Assembly: GCF_002909235.1 (NCBI RefSeq)
Contig: NZ_PHQQ01000029.1
Location: 1-64,000 of the forward strand
Origin: Arenibacter catalasegens
Lineage (GTDB): Bacteria; Bacteroidota; Bacteroidia; Flavobacteriales; Flavobacteriaceae
DNA length: 64,000 bases
Reading direction: 5' to 3'
The notes under the pieces were generated by a model that was given only the letters and a program-made list of their open reading frames with translations, was not told where the DNA came from and made no database searches. Shown in pieces: positions 8,748-17,320 of the stretch. Position 1 is the stretch's first letter. Every line of letters begins with the position of its first letter. A program made the translations under genes and the position numbers.

Positions 8748-8755
8748 CAAAGATA
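8748..8755 (-). promoter_or_regulatory. -7 element (TATCTTTG) of the metalloprotease operon
   Basis: This is an exact TAnnTTTG match 22 bases upstream of the metalloprotease ATG. A TTG sits 16 bases further upstream (8774-8772), slightly close for a -33 element. The short intergenic region also serves the divergent ribF. Confidence 0.55.
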
Positions 8756-8777
8756 AGTTTTTTTATTATTCCAATTT

Positions 8778-9704
8778 GTGATAACAGTTCAAAGCATCTC
8801 CAATTACGACAAAGCGCACCCCACTGCCATTACTATCGGCACTTTTGATGGTGTGCATATCGGTCACCGTAAAATTTTAGAACGTCTCATTAATAATGCC
8901 AAAGTACTGAATCTAAAATCTACAGTACTTACTTTTTTTCCGCATCCCAGAATGGTGCTTCAAAAGGATGTCTCTATTCAACTTTTGAATACCATAGATG
9001 AGAAGATCAAAATAATGGAAGAAATAGGTGTAGATTATTTAATTGTACACCCATTTACCAAAGAGTTTTCTAGGTTATCCGCTACCCAATTTGTTAGGGA
9101 TATTTTGGTCAATGATTTAAAGACAAAGAAAATCATAATAGGCTATGATCATAGGTTTGGAAGAAATAGGAATGCCAATATAAATGACCTAATGGCTTTT
9201 GGAAATGCGTTGGAATTTGAAGTAGAAGAAATATCGGCCCAAGAAATCGATGATGTTTCCGTAAGTTCTACAAAAATTAGAAAGGCCTTGGAGGGGGGAG
9301 ATATGAAAACGGCCAATCTGTATTTAGGCTATAAATATATGCTTACAGGGACCGTTGTTAAAGGAAAAGGTTTGGGGCGTAAATTAAACTTTCCTACGGC
9401 CAATTTATCCATTCCCGAAGAGTATAAGCTAATACCCAAGAATGGGGTCTATGTGGTCAGTAGTGTTATAGATGACAAAACCGTTTTTGGAATGATGAAC
9501 ATCGGTTTTAATCCAACCGTGGAAGGCAAGACCAAAAGTATCGAAATTAATTTCTTTGATTTCGATCAAGATCTATATGGTAAAAAAATTCAAATAGATA
9601 TAATTGAACGCATTAGGGATGAACATAAGTTCGATTCCGTTGATGCTCTAAAGACACAGTTGAATAAGGATAGGGAGACCTCCCTTTCCATTATCTCCAA
9701 GTAA
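8778..9704 (+). CDS. ribF: Bifunctional riboflavin kinase / FAD synthetase
   Basis: This enzyme phosphorylates riboflavin to FMN and adenylylates FMN to FAD. The N-terminal nucleotidyltransferase half has TIGTFDGVHIGHRKIL and GYDHRFGRN. The C-terminal riboflavin kinase half has GKGLGRKLNFPTANL and GVYVV...GMMNIGFNPT. The 308-residue length is normal. No ATG is available near the expected N-terminus, so the start is taken as the GTG at 8778, which lies inside the short divergent promoter region; the mRNA leader must be very short or absent. It abuts the next gene with zero spacing. Confidence 0.94.
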   Translation: MITVQSISNYDKAHPTAITIGTFDGVHIGHRKILERLINNAKVLNLKSTVLTFFPHPRMVLQKDVSIQLLNTIDEKIKIMEEIGVDYLIVHPFTKEFSRLSATQFVRDILVNDLKTKKIIIGYDHRFGRNRNANINDLMAFGNALEFEVEEISAQEIDDVSVSSTKIRKALEGGDMKTANLYLGYKYMLTGTVVKGKGLGRKLNFPTANLSIPEEYKLIPKNGVYVVSSVIDDKTVFGMMNIGFNPTVEGKTKSIEINFFDFDQDLYGKKIQIDIIERIRDEHKFDSVDALKTQLNKDRETSLSIISK

Positions 9705-11021
9705 ATGTTAGATCGATTTCTTTTTAAGCAAATCGATAATAGTCCGCTCCTTATTTTTAGGATATTTTTTGGCATCTTGGTCAGTCTCGAATGCTACGGT
9801 GCCATTATTACGGGTTGGGTCAAAAAAAACCTTATAGACCCCCAATTTACCTTTAGTTTCATTGGTTTTGAATGGTTGCAGCCCCTTCCGGGCCTAGGCA
9901 TGTATTTTTATTTTTTTGTGATGGGAACTCTGGGAATTTGCATTGCTTTGGGGTATAGGTACCGTTATAGCATTATTGCTTTTACGTTGCTTTGGACAGG
10001 GGTTTACCTTATGCAAAAAACGGCCTACAATAATCACTATTATCTATTGATATTAATTGCAACAATAATGGCCTTTTTGCCCGCTAATAGGAACTATTCC
10101 CTGGACACCAGAAGTAATCCGTCCCTAAAGGCCAATAAGATGTCGGCCTGTGTAAAATGGATAATTGTTTTGCAGCTGTTTATTGTTTACACCTATGCTT
10201 CCTTTGCCAAGTTGTACGGCGATTGGTTGGATTTTAGTATTATAGAGATACTTTTTAAAAACAAAAGGAGCTATCCTTTAATTGGTGATTTCCTACAAGA
10301 ACCTGTGCTTCATAGGATAGTGGGTATTTCAGGGATTCTATTCGATTTGCTCATCGTACCCGCCCTTTTATGGAAACCTACTCGAAAATGGGCTTTTGTG
10401 GCCTCGATTTTCTTTCATTTGTTTAATTCCATTGTTTTTCAAATCGGTATTTTCCCATATTTGGCATTGGCATTCTCAGTATTCTTTTTTGAACCAGAGA
10501 TAATTAGGAAAATATTTTTCAAGCATAAAGAACCGTATCAGAAGGATGAAGTTATTGTGCCTAAGAATAGAAAGCTAGTTTTGGGTGTTTTGTTCATTTA
10601 TTTTTTAATTCAATTGGGGCTTCCTGTCCGGCATTATTTTATAAAAGACGATGTTTTATGGACAGAAGAGGGGCACCGAATGAGTTGGAGAATGATGCTG
10701 CGAAGTCGCACGGGTATTACATCGTTTAAAGTGGTGAATAGTACCACCAAAAATTCGTTTTTGGTAAATTTGGATGATTATCTAACAAGAGTACAAAAAA
10801 GTAAAGTTTCCTGCTACCCAGATTTTATTTGGCAATTTACCCAACGGTTAAAAAAGGAATACCAAGAAAAGGGCGAGGAAATTTCGGTCTATGTAAATTC
10901 CAGGGTAAGTGTCAATGGCAAACCTCACCAACAATTTATAGATCCAGAAATTGATTTTGGGAAGGTATCCTGGAGTCATTTTAAACACAATGATTGGATT
11001 TTACCGTCATTACCGAAATAA
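9705..11021 (+). CDS. HTTM-domain membrane protein (vitamin K gamma-carboxylase-like)
   Basis: This 438-residue protein has several hydrophobic helices in its first 260 residues (for example SPLLIFRIFFGILVSLECYG, YYLLILIATIMAFLPANR, FLIQLGLPVRHYF) and a more polar C-terminal part with LWTEEGHRMSWRMMLRSR. This is the layout of HTTM proteins related to vitamin K-dependent gamma-carboxylase. The bacterial members' substrate is unknown, and carboxylase activity should not be assumed. Its ATG follows the ribF stop directly, so translation is probably coupled to ribF. Confidence 0.8.
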   Translation: MLDRFLFKQIDNSPLLIFRIFFGILVSLECYGAIITGWVKKNLIDPQFTFSFIGFEWLQPLPGLGMYFYFFVMGTLGICIALGYRYRYSIIAFTLLWTGVYLMQKTAYNNHYYLLILIATIMAFLPANRNYSLDTRSNPSLKANKMSACVKWIIVLQLFIVYTYASFAKLYGDWLDFSIIEILFKNKRSYPLIGDFLQEPVLHRIVGISGILFDLLIVPALLWKPTRKWAFVASIFFHLFNSIVFQIGIFPYLALAFSVFFFEPEIIRKIFFKHKEPYQKDEVIVPKNRKLVLGVLFIYFLIQLGLPVRHYFIKDDVLWTEEGHRMSWRMMLRSRTGITSFKVVNSTTKNSFLVNLDDYLTRVQKSKVSCYPDFIWQFTQRLKKEYQEKGEEISVYVNSRVSVNGKPHQQFIDPEIDFGKVSWSHFKHNDWILPSLPK

Positions 11022-11050
11022 TAACCACAAGGGTTAAGATTTGTGTTTTG

Positions 11051-11431
11051 CTAAAAAACTTTGGCCCTATGGCAAAGTTGCAGGGGCATACCCCAAGGGT
11101 CGCGGAGCATCACCAAATGGCTTCCGTCTGCCTTTTTGATTTCCTCTGCGAAACTGGCCCCTTTGTCCAATAATCTAATTTTATCTTTTTCGGCGTTTTC
11201 GGATACAAAAGCTATATGAAAGGTGAGGGGGTGCTTTGCCTTAAAATTTGTAATTTCCTCATCAGGTCTATGGTAAAGTTCCATAATTACGCGCCCGGAT
11301 GAATCTTCCAAAAAGGTCATAAAAGGAGCTTCCGTTTGTTCACTAACTACCTTTAGACCCACATTGGTAACATACCAATCTTTAATGTCCTTGATGTTTT
11401 TTACATTTAAGGCTAAGTGTTCAAAAACCAT
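11051..11431 (-). CDS. VOC-family (glyoxalase/dioxygenase-like) protein
   Basis: This 126-residue protein has the paired beta-alpha-beta-beta-beta fold of the vicinal oxygen chelate superfamily. Likely metal ligands are the His of FEHLALNV, the Glu of IMELYHR, the His of LTFHIAF and a late residue in PLQLCHR. The family includes glyoxalases, resistance proteins and isomerases; the substrate cannot be told from sequence. It is a lone gene, convergent with the ribF-HTTM pair and divergent from serS. Confidence 0.8.
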   Translation of the reverse strand: MVFEHLALNVKNIKDIKDWYVTNVGLKVVSEQTEAPFMTFLEDSSGRVIMELYHRPDEEITNFKAKHPLTFHIAFVSENAEKDKIRLLDKGASFAEEIKKADGSHLVMLRDPWGMPLQLCHRAKVF

Positions 11432-11492
11432 AGATTTTAGAATTGCGGATTATATCTAGGCTAAATTTATGCCTAAAATCCGAAGATTAGGT

Positions 11493-11500
11493 TAAATTTG
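11493..11500 (+). promoter_or_regulatory. -7 element (TAAATTTG) of serS
   Basis: This is an exact TAnnTTTG match 20 bases before the serS ATG. No clear TTG is seen at the usual -33 distance. Confidence 0.55.
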
Positions 11501-11520
11501 CACGATAAAATTTTAAAAAA

Positions 11521-12792
11521 ATGTTGCAGTTACAGGCTATCCGTGAAGATAAAGAACAAATTATAGAAGCTTTAAAAAAGCGTAATATAGATGCCCTTCC
11601 GCTTATTGAAAACGTACTTCAATTGGATGAAAAACGGCGTTCACTGCAAACACGATTAGATAATACCCTGGCAGAATCCAATAGTATCTCCAAGGAAATA
11701 GGAGCCCTTTATAAAAGTGGAAAAGCGGCAGAAGCCAATGTTTTAAAGGAACGTACTGGTAGTTTAAAAGAGGAATCCAAGGAATTGAATGAAGAATTGA
11801 CATCAGCAGCCGGGGAGCTTCAAAGCTTATTGTACCAAATCCCAAATGTACCCCATGCTTCAGTTCCGGCGGGAAGCACAGAAGAGGATAACGAAGAGAT
11901 CTTTAGGGAAGGGGACATTCCCGTTTTAAAGGAGGGGGCATTGCCTCATTGGGACTTGGCAAAGAAATATGATATTATAGATTTTGAATTAGGGGTTAAA
12001 ATAGCCGGTGCGGGATTTCCGGTTTACAAAGGCAAAGGAGCTAGATTACAACGGGCACTTATCTCTTACTTTTTAGATAAGAATGCAGCGGCAGGATATA
12101 ATGAGATTCAAGTGCCGCATTTAGTAAATGAGGCCTCTGGTTATGGTACAGGTCAGTTGCCCGATAAAGAAGGGCAGATGTATCACGTTGGTGAAGATGA
12201 TCTTTATCTGATTCCTACTGCCGAGGTACCGGTAACCAATATCTTTAGGGATGTTATTTTAAACGAGGGCGATTTTCCAGTAACGCATACCGCATATACG
12301 CCTTGCTTTAGAAGGGAGGCCGGGAGCTATGGCGCCCATGTTCGCGGATTAAACCGTTTACACCAATTTGATAAGGTAGAAATAGTGCGTGTTGAGCATC
12401 CCGAGAAATCATATGAGGCCTTGGATGGTATGGTTGAGCATGTAAAGAATATCTTAAGGGAATTAAAATTGCCTTATAGGATCTTACGTCTTTGCGGCGG
12501 AGATTTAGGTTTTACTTCTGCTCTTACATTCGATTTTGAAGTTTTCTCAACTGCCCAAGATCGTTGGTTGGAAATTAGCTCGATATCTAATTTTGAAACG
12601 TATCAGGCAAATAGGTTGAAATTACGCTATAAGGACGAAAATGGGAAAAGCCAATTGGCGCATACCTTAAATGGTAGCTCTTTGGCATTGCCACGTGTAC
12701 TGGCGGGAATATTGGAAAATTACCAAACGGCAGACGGAATACAAATTCCTGAAGTTCTTGTTCCCTATACTGGTTTTGATAAAATAGACTAG
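11521..12792 (+). CDS. serS: Serine-tRNA ligase
   Basis: This enzyme charges tRNA-Ser (and tRNA-Sec where present). The N-terminal antiparallel coiled coil (about 1-110, Glu/Lys-rich) grips the long variable arm. The class II catalytic core follows, with motif 2 (PCFRREAGSYGAHVRGLNRLHQF) and motif 3 (NGSSLALPRVLAGILENYQ). The 423-residue length is normal. It is monocistronic behind its own TAAATTTG promoter. Confidence 0.97.
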   Translation: MLQLQAIREDKEQIIEALKKRNIDALPLIENVLQLDEKRRSLQTRLDNTLAESNSISKEIGALYKSGKAAEANVLKERTGSLKEESKELNEELTSAAGELQSLLYQIPNVPHASVPAGSTEEDNEEIFREGDIPVLKEGALPHWDLAKKYDIIDFELGVKIAGAGFPVYKGKGARLQRALISYFLDKNAAAGYNEIQVPHLVNEASGYGTGQLPDKEGQMYHVGEDDLYLIPTAEVPVTNIFRDVILNEGDFPVTHTAYTPCFRREAGSYGAHVRGLNRLHQFDKVEIVRVEHPEKSYEALDGMVEHVKNILRELKLPYRILRLCGGDLGFTSALTFDFEVFSTAQDRWLEISSISNFETYQANRLKLRYKDENGKSQLAHTLNGSSLALPRVLAGILENYQTADGIQIPEVLVPYTGFDKID

Positions 12793-12803
12793 GATCCGCA
12801 GGA

Positions 12804-13382
12804 TTAAAATTTATAGGAATATCCCAAAAGATAGTTGCCCGTATTACTGCTAAAGGTGATTTCCATATGTTTTTTTTGGTACGGCGTCGTAAAAATATAG
12901 GAGCTGCCAACACCGATTATGGCACCTGCCAAGACATCCCAAACGTCATGTTTATCCGCTTGTAATCTAGTATAGCCTGTAAACCCTGCAAGGGCGTAGG
13001 CAGCGGCACCATATTTCCAACCGTATCGTTTTTGAATAAAGGCCGCACTCTGAAAGGTGGTTGACGTATGTCCTGAAGGAAAGGAAGAATTGTTGCTTAA
13101 ATCCGGTCTTGGCTTATCTATGGCCATTTTTAATCCTATCGTTAGGGCTTGGTTTAACATAAATCCCTTGGTAAACTGCCAGGTTCCCTGTTTATCCCCA
13201 ACTGCTATGGTGCTGCCCAATGCGGATGCTGGTAGGGCAATCAGTAAAACATCACCTATGTCGGTTATAGTTTTGTCCTGAGCCGACAGCATATTGGTGC
13301 CAAAGATTATTAGGGATACTAGAAGTGCTGTCCTGGTGTACTGAGGGATTATTAAGAATCCATTGTTTAAAATAGAAATCAT
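12804..13382 (-). CDS. PAP2-family membrane phosphatase (first copy)
   Basis: This 192-residue protein has a hydrophobic N-terminal export segment (RTALLVSLIIFGTNMLSAQ) and the three acid phosphatase motifs: KMAIDKPRP (K-x6-RP), SFPSGHTS (PSGH) and YTRLQADKHDVWDVLAG (R-x5-H-x3-D). Such enzymes dephosphorylate lipid phosphates such as phosphatidic acid or undecaprenyl or lipid A phosphates in the envelope. The start is set at the ATG at 13382, because the frame upstream runs into the end of the lipid kinase gene. It is last in the sulfatase, lipid kinase, PAP2 operon. Confidence 0.88.
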   Translation of the reverse strand: MISILNNGFLIIPQYTRTALLVSLIIFGTNMLSAQDKTITDIGDVLLIALPASALGSTIAVGDKQGTWQFTKGFMLNQALTIGLKMAIDKPRPDLSNNSSFPSGHTSTTFQSAAFIQKRYGWKYGAAAYALAGFTGYTRLQADKHDVWDVLAGAIIGVGSSYIFTTPYQKKHMEITFSSNTGNYLLGYSYKF

Positions 13383-13458
13383 TTTAAAGCCGTTAACAGG
13401 TGTGCTACTTGCATACCCAATGGTTGGCATAAATAAAATGAATGAATCTAAAGATAAA

Positions 13459-14364
13459 TTAAAGTTGGAGCCCAATGTTTTTGGGGACAAGAATACCCAA
13501 AGATTTCTCCAAGACGGAAATGTTTATGTCTTTATCTTCAACCTTATGGAATTCCCCATCAATTTGCGAGTCTAAAAATAGTCCCTCATTCCTGGAAATT
13601 AGTATTGTTTTGGTTTGATAGGTTTTAATTTCCTTAAGCCAATGGGGCCTGCGGATCAACATGAGAGCACCAAACAACAGCATTTTTAGTTTGCTTATTT
13701 GGGGAACTATTAGTACGTCCAAATGCCCATCCATCAAGGAGGCTTTTGGTGTTAAGCTAATGTTGAATCCAAGTTCGTTCGAGTTGGAGATAAATATTAA
13801 AAAGGGGTTATTAATAACGTGGTTCTCATCTATGCATATCTTAACATTCCTTTTTTTGTTAAACTCGTTAAAGGATTTAAAGGAAGCGGCGAGGTAACCT
13901 ACTAAAGTTCTTTTTTTTAGGGCTTCATAGTTCTTTATGACGTTGGCGTCAAAGCCCATTCCTGTATTGCTAAAAAAATATTGTTCATTTATTCTTCCAA
14001 CATCAATAGTCACCATATCATTCTTTTTAATTACCTCAATGGCTTTTTCAATAACTTGAGGAATCATAAGATGTGAGGCAAGTCCATTGCCAGATCCAAT
14101 GGGTATTATGCCTAGTGTCACGTTAGTGCCTACCAAACAGGAGGCAATTTCATTGATGGTGCCGTCTCCACCGCAGGCCACAATAGTATGGGCCCCTTCT
14201 TTGACTGATTCCTTTGTTAAGACAATGGCCTGTTTTTTAAATTTGGAAAATTTAACGGAAAGGCTGTAATCCGTTTCTTTGAAGTAAGGCTTTAGGTAGT
14301 CAATATCTAAAATATTATTGCCAGAACCGGCCTTGGGATTGATGATAAAATGAATATTCTTCAA
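13459..14364 (-). CDS. Diacylglycerol/lipid kinase family protein
   Basis: This 301-residue DAGK catalytic-domain protein (YegS/DgkB-like) would phosphorylate diacylglycerol or a related lipid. The N-terminus HFIINPKAGSG and the nucleotide loop VACGGDGTINEIA with GIIPIGSGNGLA are diagnostic. The only suitable start is a TTG at 14364, five bases after the stop of the LtaS-like gene, which implies coupled translation. Next to an LtaS-like transferase, a kinase that recycles diacylglycerol makes metabolic sense, because LTA synthases release diacylglycerol. Confidence 0.88.
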   Translation of the reverse strand: MKNIHFIINPKAGSGNNILDIDYLKPYFKETDYSLSVKFSKFKKQAIVLTKESVKEGAHTIVACGGDGTINEIASCLVGTNVTLGIIPIGSGNGLASHLMIPQVIEKAIEVIKKNDMVTIDVGRINEQYFFSNTGMGFDANVIKNYEALKKRTLVGYLAASFKSFNEFNKKRNVKICIDENHVINNPFLIFISNSNELGFNISLTPKASLMDGHLDVLIVPQISKLKMLLFGALMLIRRPHWLKEIKTYQTKTILISRNEGLFLDSQIDGEFHKVEDKDINISVLEKSLGILVPKNIGLQL

Positions 14365-14369
14365 AATAC

Positions 14370-16346
14370 TTATTGCTTTGACTTTAGCCCTTGTTGGGTG
14401 TATAAATAATTAGCTACCTGATAAAATGCGATGGTAGTATCTAGATAATTCTTGTCCATAGGAATTAAAGATAGGTTATTATTGGCGGGATTCCATTCAT
14501 AAAAATTGGCCTTCCTTTGATCTCCCAATACCATTACTTTATTACCCTTTAAAAGTCCTAACTTTCTGTAATTACCTATAAATGCCCTTTCGTCTTCTGG
14601 TTTCATATTAAGAACATCTTTCCCGAAAAGATTACTGGTGTAATCCCAATTTAAAAACGAAAATACTGTGGGGAACATATCTATCTGCGAACAAAGCTTA
14701 TTAACTTTTTGGGGTGCAATATCCGGCAGATTACAGATCATAGCAGGTATGTGATAATTGTTGATGTCCAATTCCCCTCTTCCTGCACTACTGGCACAAT
14801 GGTCGCTCATTATAACCAGTACAGTGTTTTTAAACCAGGGTTTTGTCCTAGCGATTTTTAGAAATTCCCCTATGGCAAAATCGGTATACTTTATGGCTCC
14901 AGCCCTGCTGGTACCGGAGGGAATGTCTATTTTGTCTTCTGGATAGGTGTAGGGCTTGTGGTTGGAGGTGGTCATCACAAAATTAAAAAACGGTTTTTTG
15001 GCTTTGTGGGCCATATCGGCTTCTTTTATTACCTTCCTGTAAATGTCCTCATCGCATACACCCCAAGCATTTTCAAAGGTAACTTCTTCATCCTCAATGT
15101 TGGTTCGTGTAGTTTGTATTCCCTTATCCAATAAAAACCCTCTTCCTCTATCTACAATATTAAAGCCATTGCCGCCAAAGTAGGTGTTCATATTATCGAA
15201 ATAACCATCTCCCCCATAAAAGAAATTGCGGCTGTATCCCATATTTTCAAAGATTTCTCCAATGGTGAATAGTCCTGTATTGTTGGCCCTTTTTACAATG
15301 CTCCTTCCTTGGGTAGGGGGAATGGACAGTGTTATGGCTTCCATGCCGCGTACGGTCCTAGTTCCCGTGGCGTATAGATTGGTAAAAAATATGCTGTTAT
15401 TGGCCAGGCTGTCCAAGGTTGGTGTAATGTTGTAATCACCACCAAGGGAATTTAAGTATTTACCACTTAAGCTTTCGATACAAATAAAGATGATGTTGGG
15501 TTTGATGGGTTTATTGATGGAATCCGTATGGTGAATTGTTCGCAATATGGAATGTTCCTTTGGTTTAATAAAGGTTGCATTTTCATTGTTGAAGGATGCT
15601 TTGACCAGTTCAAAGGCCTTTTCAGTATCTATAGTGTTGTAAAATTCAGTATACGAAAGTTCGTTGTTCCGAAAGGCGGAAAAAAATGAATAGATTCCTG
15701 CCTTGGATAGTTCATTGTTGTATCTGTTGGTAAACTGTTCTGCATGTTTGTTCTTAATAAAAAAGCCTGAAATAATAGTTACACCCAAAACCACAAAAAA
15801 GGGTAGTAACTTGGCCTTAAAGTGGGCCGTACTTTTAAAGGTTTTTGAAAATGCAGCTTTTTTATAAGTGATAAAAATCAAGGTTCCAACAGCTATCAAG
15901 ATCAGGCCAACCAAATAGGGTATGGGGTAGGATTCATTGATGTTTGTGACCACCTCATAGGTGTATACCAAATAATCGACCGCAATAAAATTAAATCTAT
16001 TTTTAAATTCGTCCCAAAAAGTGATTTCGGCGAAGAAAGAAAATAGAAAAATCATTAAACCTATAGTGTAAGCTACATAAGTAATCCATCTATCTACAAT
16101 ACTTCCGTGGAACTTTTGGGGCATTAGCAGTAAATAAATGCAGTAAGGCAATGCAAAGAACGAGATGGTGCCTAGATCAAACAAAAATCCAATACCGAAA
16201 GTAGCGATTAGTGCTCCGATTGAGGTGTCAATTTCCCCAAAGCTCCATATCAGGAATACCATCCTAACTAAAAAAGACAGCGTTAGGAATATTAGGATGA
16301 AAGTTTTTAATAGTGCAAATCGGTCAGGGAATATTTTTTGCCACAT
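14370..16346 (-). CDS. LtaS/MdoB-like membrane sulfatase-family phosphoglycerol or phosphoethanolamine transferase
   Basis: This is a 658-residue protein with about five N-terminal transmembrane helices (residues about 10-190) and a periplasmic alkaline phosphatase/sulfatase-fold domain. Visible catalytic features are PNIIFICIESLSGKY (metal-binding Glu), ATGTRTVRGMEA (nucleophile Thr region), YGGDGYFDN and VLVIMSDHCAS (metal-binding Asp/His). Members transfer phosphoglycerol or phosphoethanolamine head groups from phospholipids to envelope glycans or lipid A. Substrate here is unknown. It leads an operon with a lipid kinase and PAP2 phosphatase and has a direct-repeat regulator box upstream. 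Confidence 0.88.
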   Translation of the reverse strand: MWQKIFPDRFALLKTFILIFLTLSFLVRMVFLIWSFGEIDTSIGALIATFGIGFLFDLGTISFFALPYCIYLLLMPQKFHGSIVDRWITYVAYTIGLMIFLFSFFAEITFWDEFKNRFNFIAVDYLVYTYEVVTNINESYPIPYLVGLILIAVGTLIFITYKKAAFSKTFKSTAHFKAKLLPFFVVLGVTIISGFFIKNKHAEQFTNRYNNELSKAGIYSFFSAFRNNELSYTEFYNTIDTEKAFELVKASFNNENATFIKPKEHSILRTIHHTDSINKPIKPNIIFICIESLSGKYLNSLGGDYNITPTLDSLANNSIFFTNLYATGTRTVRGMEAITLSIPPTQGRSIVKRANNTGLFTIGEIFENMGYSRNFFYGGDGYFDNMNTYFGGNGFNIVDRGRGFLLDKGIQTTRTNIEDEEVTFENAWGVCDEDIYRKVIKEADMAHKAKKPFFNFVMTTSNHKPYTYPEDKIDIPSGTSRAGAIKYTDFAIGEFLKIARTKPWFKNTVLVIMSDHCASSAGRGELDINNYHIPAMICNLPDIAPQKVNKLCSQIDMFPTVFSFLNWDYTSNLFGKDVLNMKPEDERAFIGNYRKLGLLKGNKVMVLGDQRKANFYEWNPANNNLSLIPMDKNYLDTTIAFYQVANYLYTQQGLKSKQ

Positions 16347-16373
16347 TTTAAGATCGATAGAATAAATATGTTA

Positions 16374-16408
16374 TAAAATTAGATTTGAAATCTAAGGGAA
16401 ACTTAAAG
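16374..16408 (-). promoter_or_regulatory. Direct-repeat response-regulator box and -7 element upstream of the LtaS-like operon
   Basis: On the minus strand, half-site CTTTAAGTTTC is followed directly by CCTTAGATTTC (16408-16387). After five bases comes TAATTTTA (16381-16374), a TAnnTTTN -7 element about 28 bases before the ATG. The layout is identical in spacing to the boxes before the PAP2, barrel-protein and response-regulator genes. A 17-base palindrome (AGATTT and AAATCT arms, 16379-16395) overlaps it. Confidence 0.7.
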
Positions 16409-16460
16409 TTGAGTAGTTCAGGGGAGTTTGTCCTAATGTTTAAGGTTCTTTAATTTATGA

Positions 16461-16495
16461 CTTTAGATTTTAAAGAGATTTGGAATTTAGCTTTG
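16461..16495 (+). promoter_or_regulatory. Direct-repeat response-regulator box and -7 element upstream of PAP2 (second copy)
   Basis: Half-site CTTTAGATTTT (16461-16471) is followed by the weaker AAAGAGATTTG (16472-16482), then five bases, then the exact -7 match TAGCTTTG (16488-16495). The spacing equals that of the other three boxes. The second half-site keeps only its AGATTT part, so this site may be weaker. Confidence 0.62.
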
Positions 16496-16527
16496 AATTC
16501 CAAAGTATTATTTAAATCTATTAAAAC

Positions 16528-17295
16528 TTGAAATTCATCCGTTTGGTATTCTTGGCATCTATGTGCACAATGTGTGTTGTGACACCCGTCATGGCTCAGC
16601 AATCAAGTCATGATAGTATCGCTTTTTCCAATAAGTATAAGTTTAAATACCCAAGCATAATTGTTCCGGCTTCACTAATTGCCTATGGTATTGTTGGAAT
16701 TGAAAGCGATGGATTAAAGTTGGTTAATTCTGGGGTTAAAGAAGAGGTGAATGAGCATATAGATCAGAAAATAACCATCGACAATTTCTCTCAATATGCC
16801 CCGGGTCTATCTGTATATGGGTTGAACATGTTAGGGGTAAAAGGGGAACATGATTTTTGGGATAGGACCATTATTCTTGCTACTTCGTATGTTATTATGA
16901 GTTCAAGTACCTTGGGATTAAAGGCCATAACTAAGGTAAAAAGACCAGATGGTAGTTCCTTGAATTCCTTTCCTTCAGGTCATACGGCAACGGCTTTTAT
17001 GGGGGCAGAATTTCTATATCAGGAATACAAGTCGGTTTCGCCATGGATTGGTGTAGCTGGGTATTTAGTTGCAACCGGAACAGGGATGTTTCGCGTTTAT
17101 AACGATAGGCATTGGATTACCGATGTGGTCGCCGGTGCTGGGATTGGAATATTAAGCACAAAAATTGCCTATTGGTTAATGCCATATTTTCAAAATAAAC
17201 TTTTTAAAAGGGAAAGGGAAAAGACAACAACTGCAATGTTGGTTCCTTTTTATTCCAAGGAAGCTTTTGGATTGTCATTTACTACGGCTTTTTAA
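16528..17295 (+). CDS. PAP2-family membrane phosphatase (second copy)
   Basis: This 255-residue protein has a signal peptide (MKFIRLVFLASMCTMCVVTPVMAQ) and the PAP2 motifs KAITKVKRP, SFPSGHTATAF and YNDRHWITDVVAG. It probably acts on lipid phosphates at the envelope. The start is a TTG at 16528, which gives a complete signal peptide; an ATG 11 codons later would shorten it. It is only distantly similar to the other PAP2 gene in the window. It is followed after 25 bases by a membrane protein gene and preceded by the shared regulator box. Confidence 0.87.
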   Translation: MKFIRLVFLASMCTMCVVTPVMAQQSSHDSIAFSNKYKFKYPSIIVPASLIAYGIVGIESDGLKLVNSGVKEEVNEHIDQKITIDNFSQYAPGLSVYGLNMLGVKGEHDFWDRTIILATSYVIMSSSTLGLKAITKVKRPDGSSLNSFPSGHTATAFMGAEFLYQEYKSVSPWIGVAGYLVATGTGMFRVYNDRHWITDVVAGAGIGILSTKIAYWLMPYFQNKLFKREREKTTTAMLVPFYSKEAFGLSFTTAF

Positions 17296-17320
17296 TTATT
17301 TAAACTAATCGAAACAATTT

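Noticed and set aside
16441-16474. A box with 13-base spacing (CTTTAATTTAT, then CTTTAGATTTT) as the PAP2 site
   Set aside because: The spacing differs from the other three sites. Aligning instead to CTTTAGATTTT and AAAGAGATTTG gives the same 11-base period and five-base spacer to an exact -7 element.
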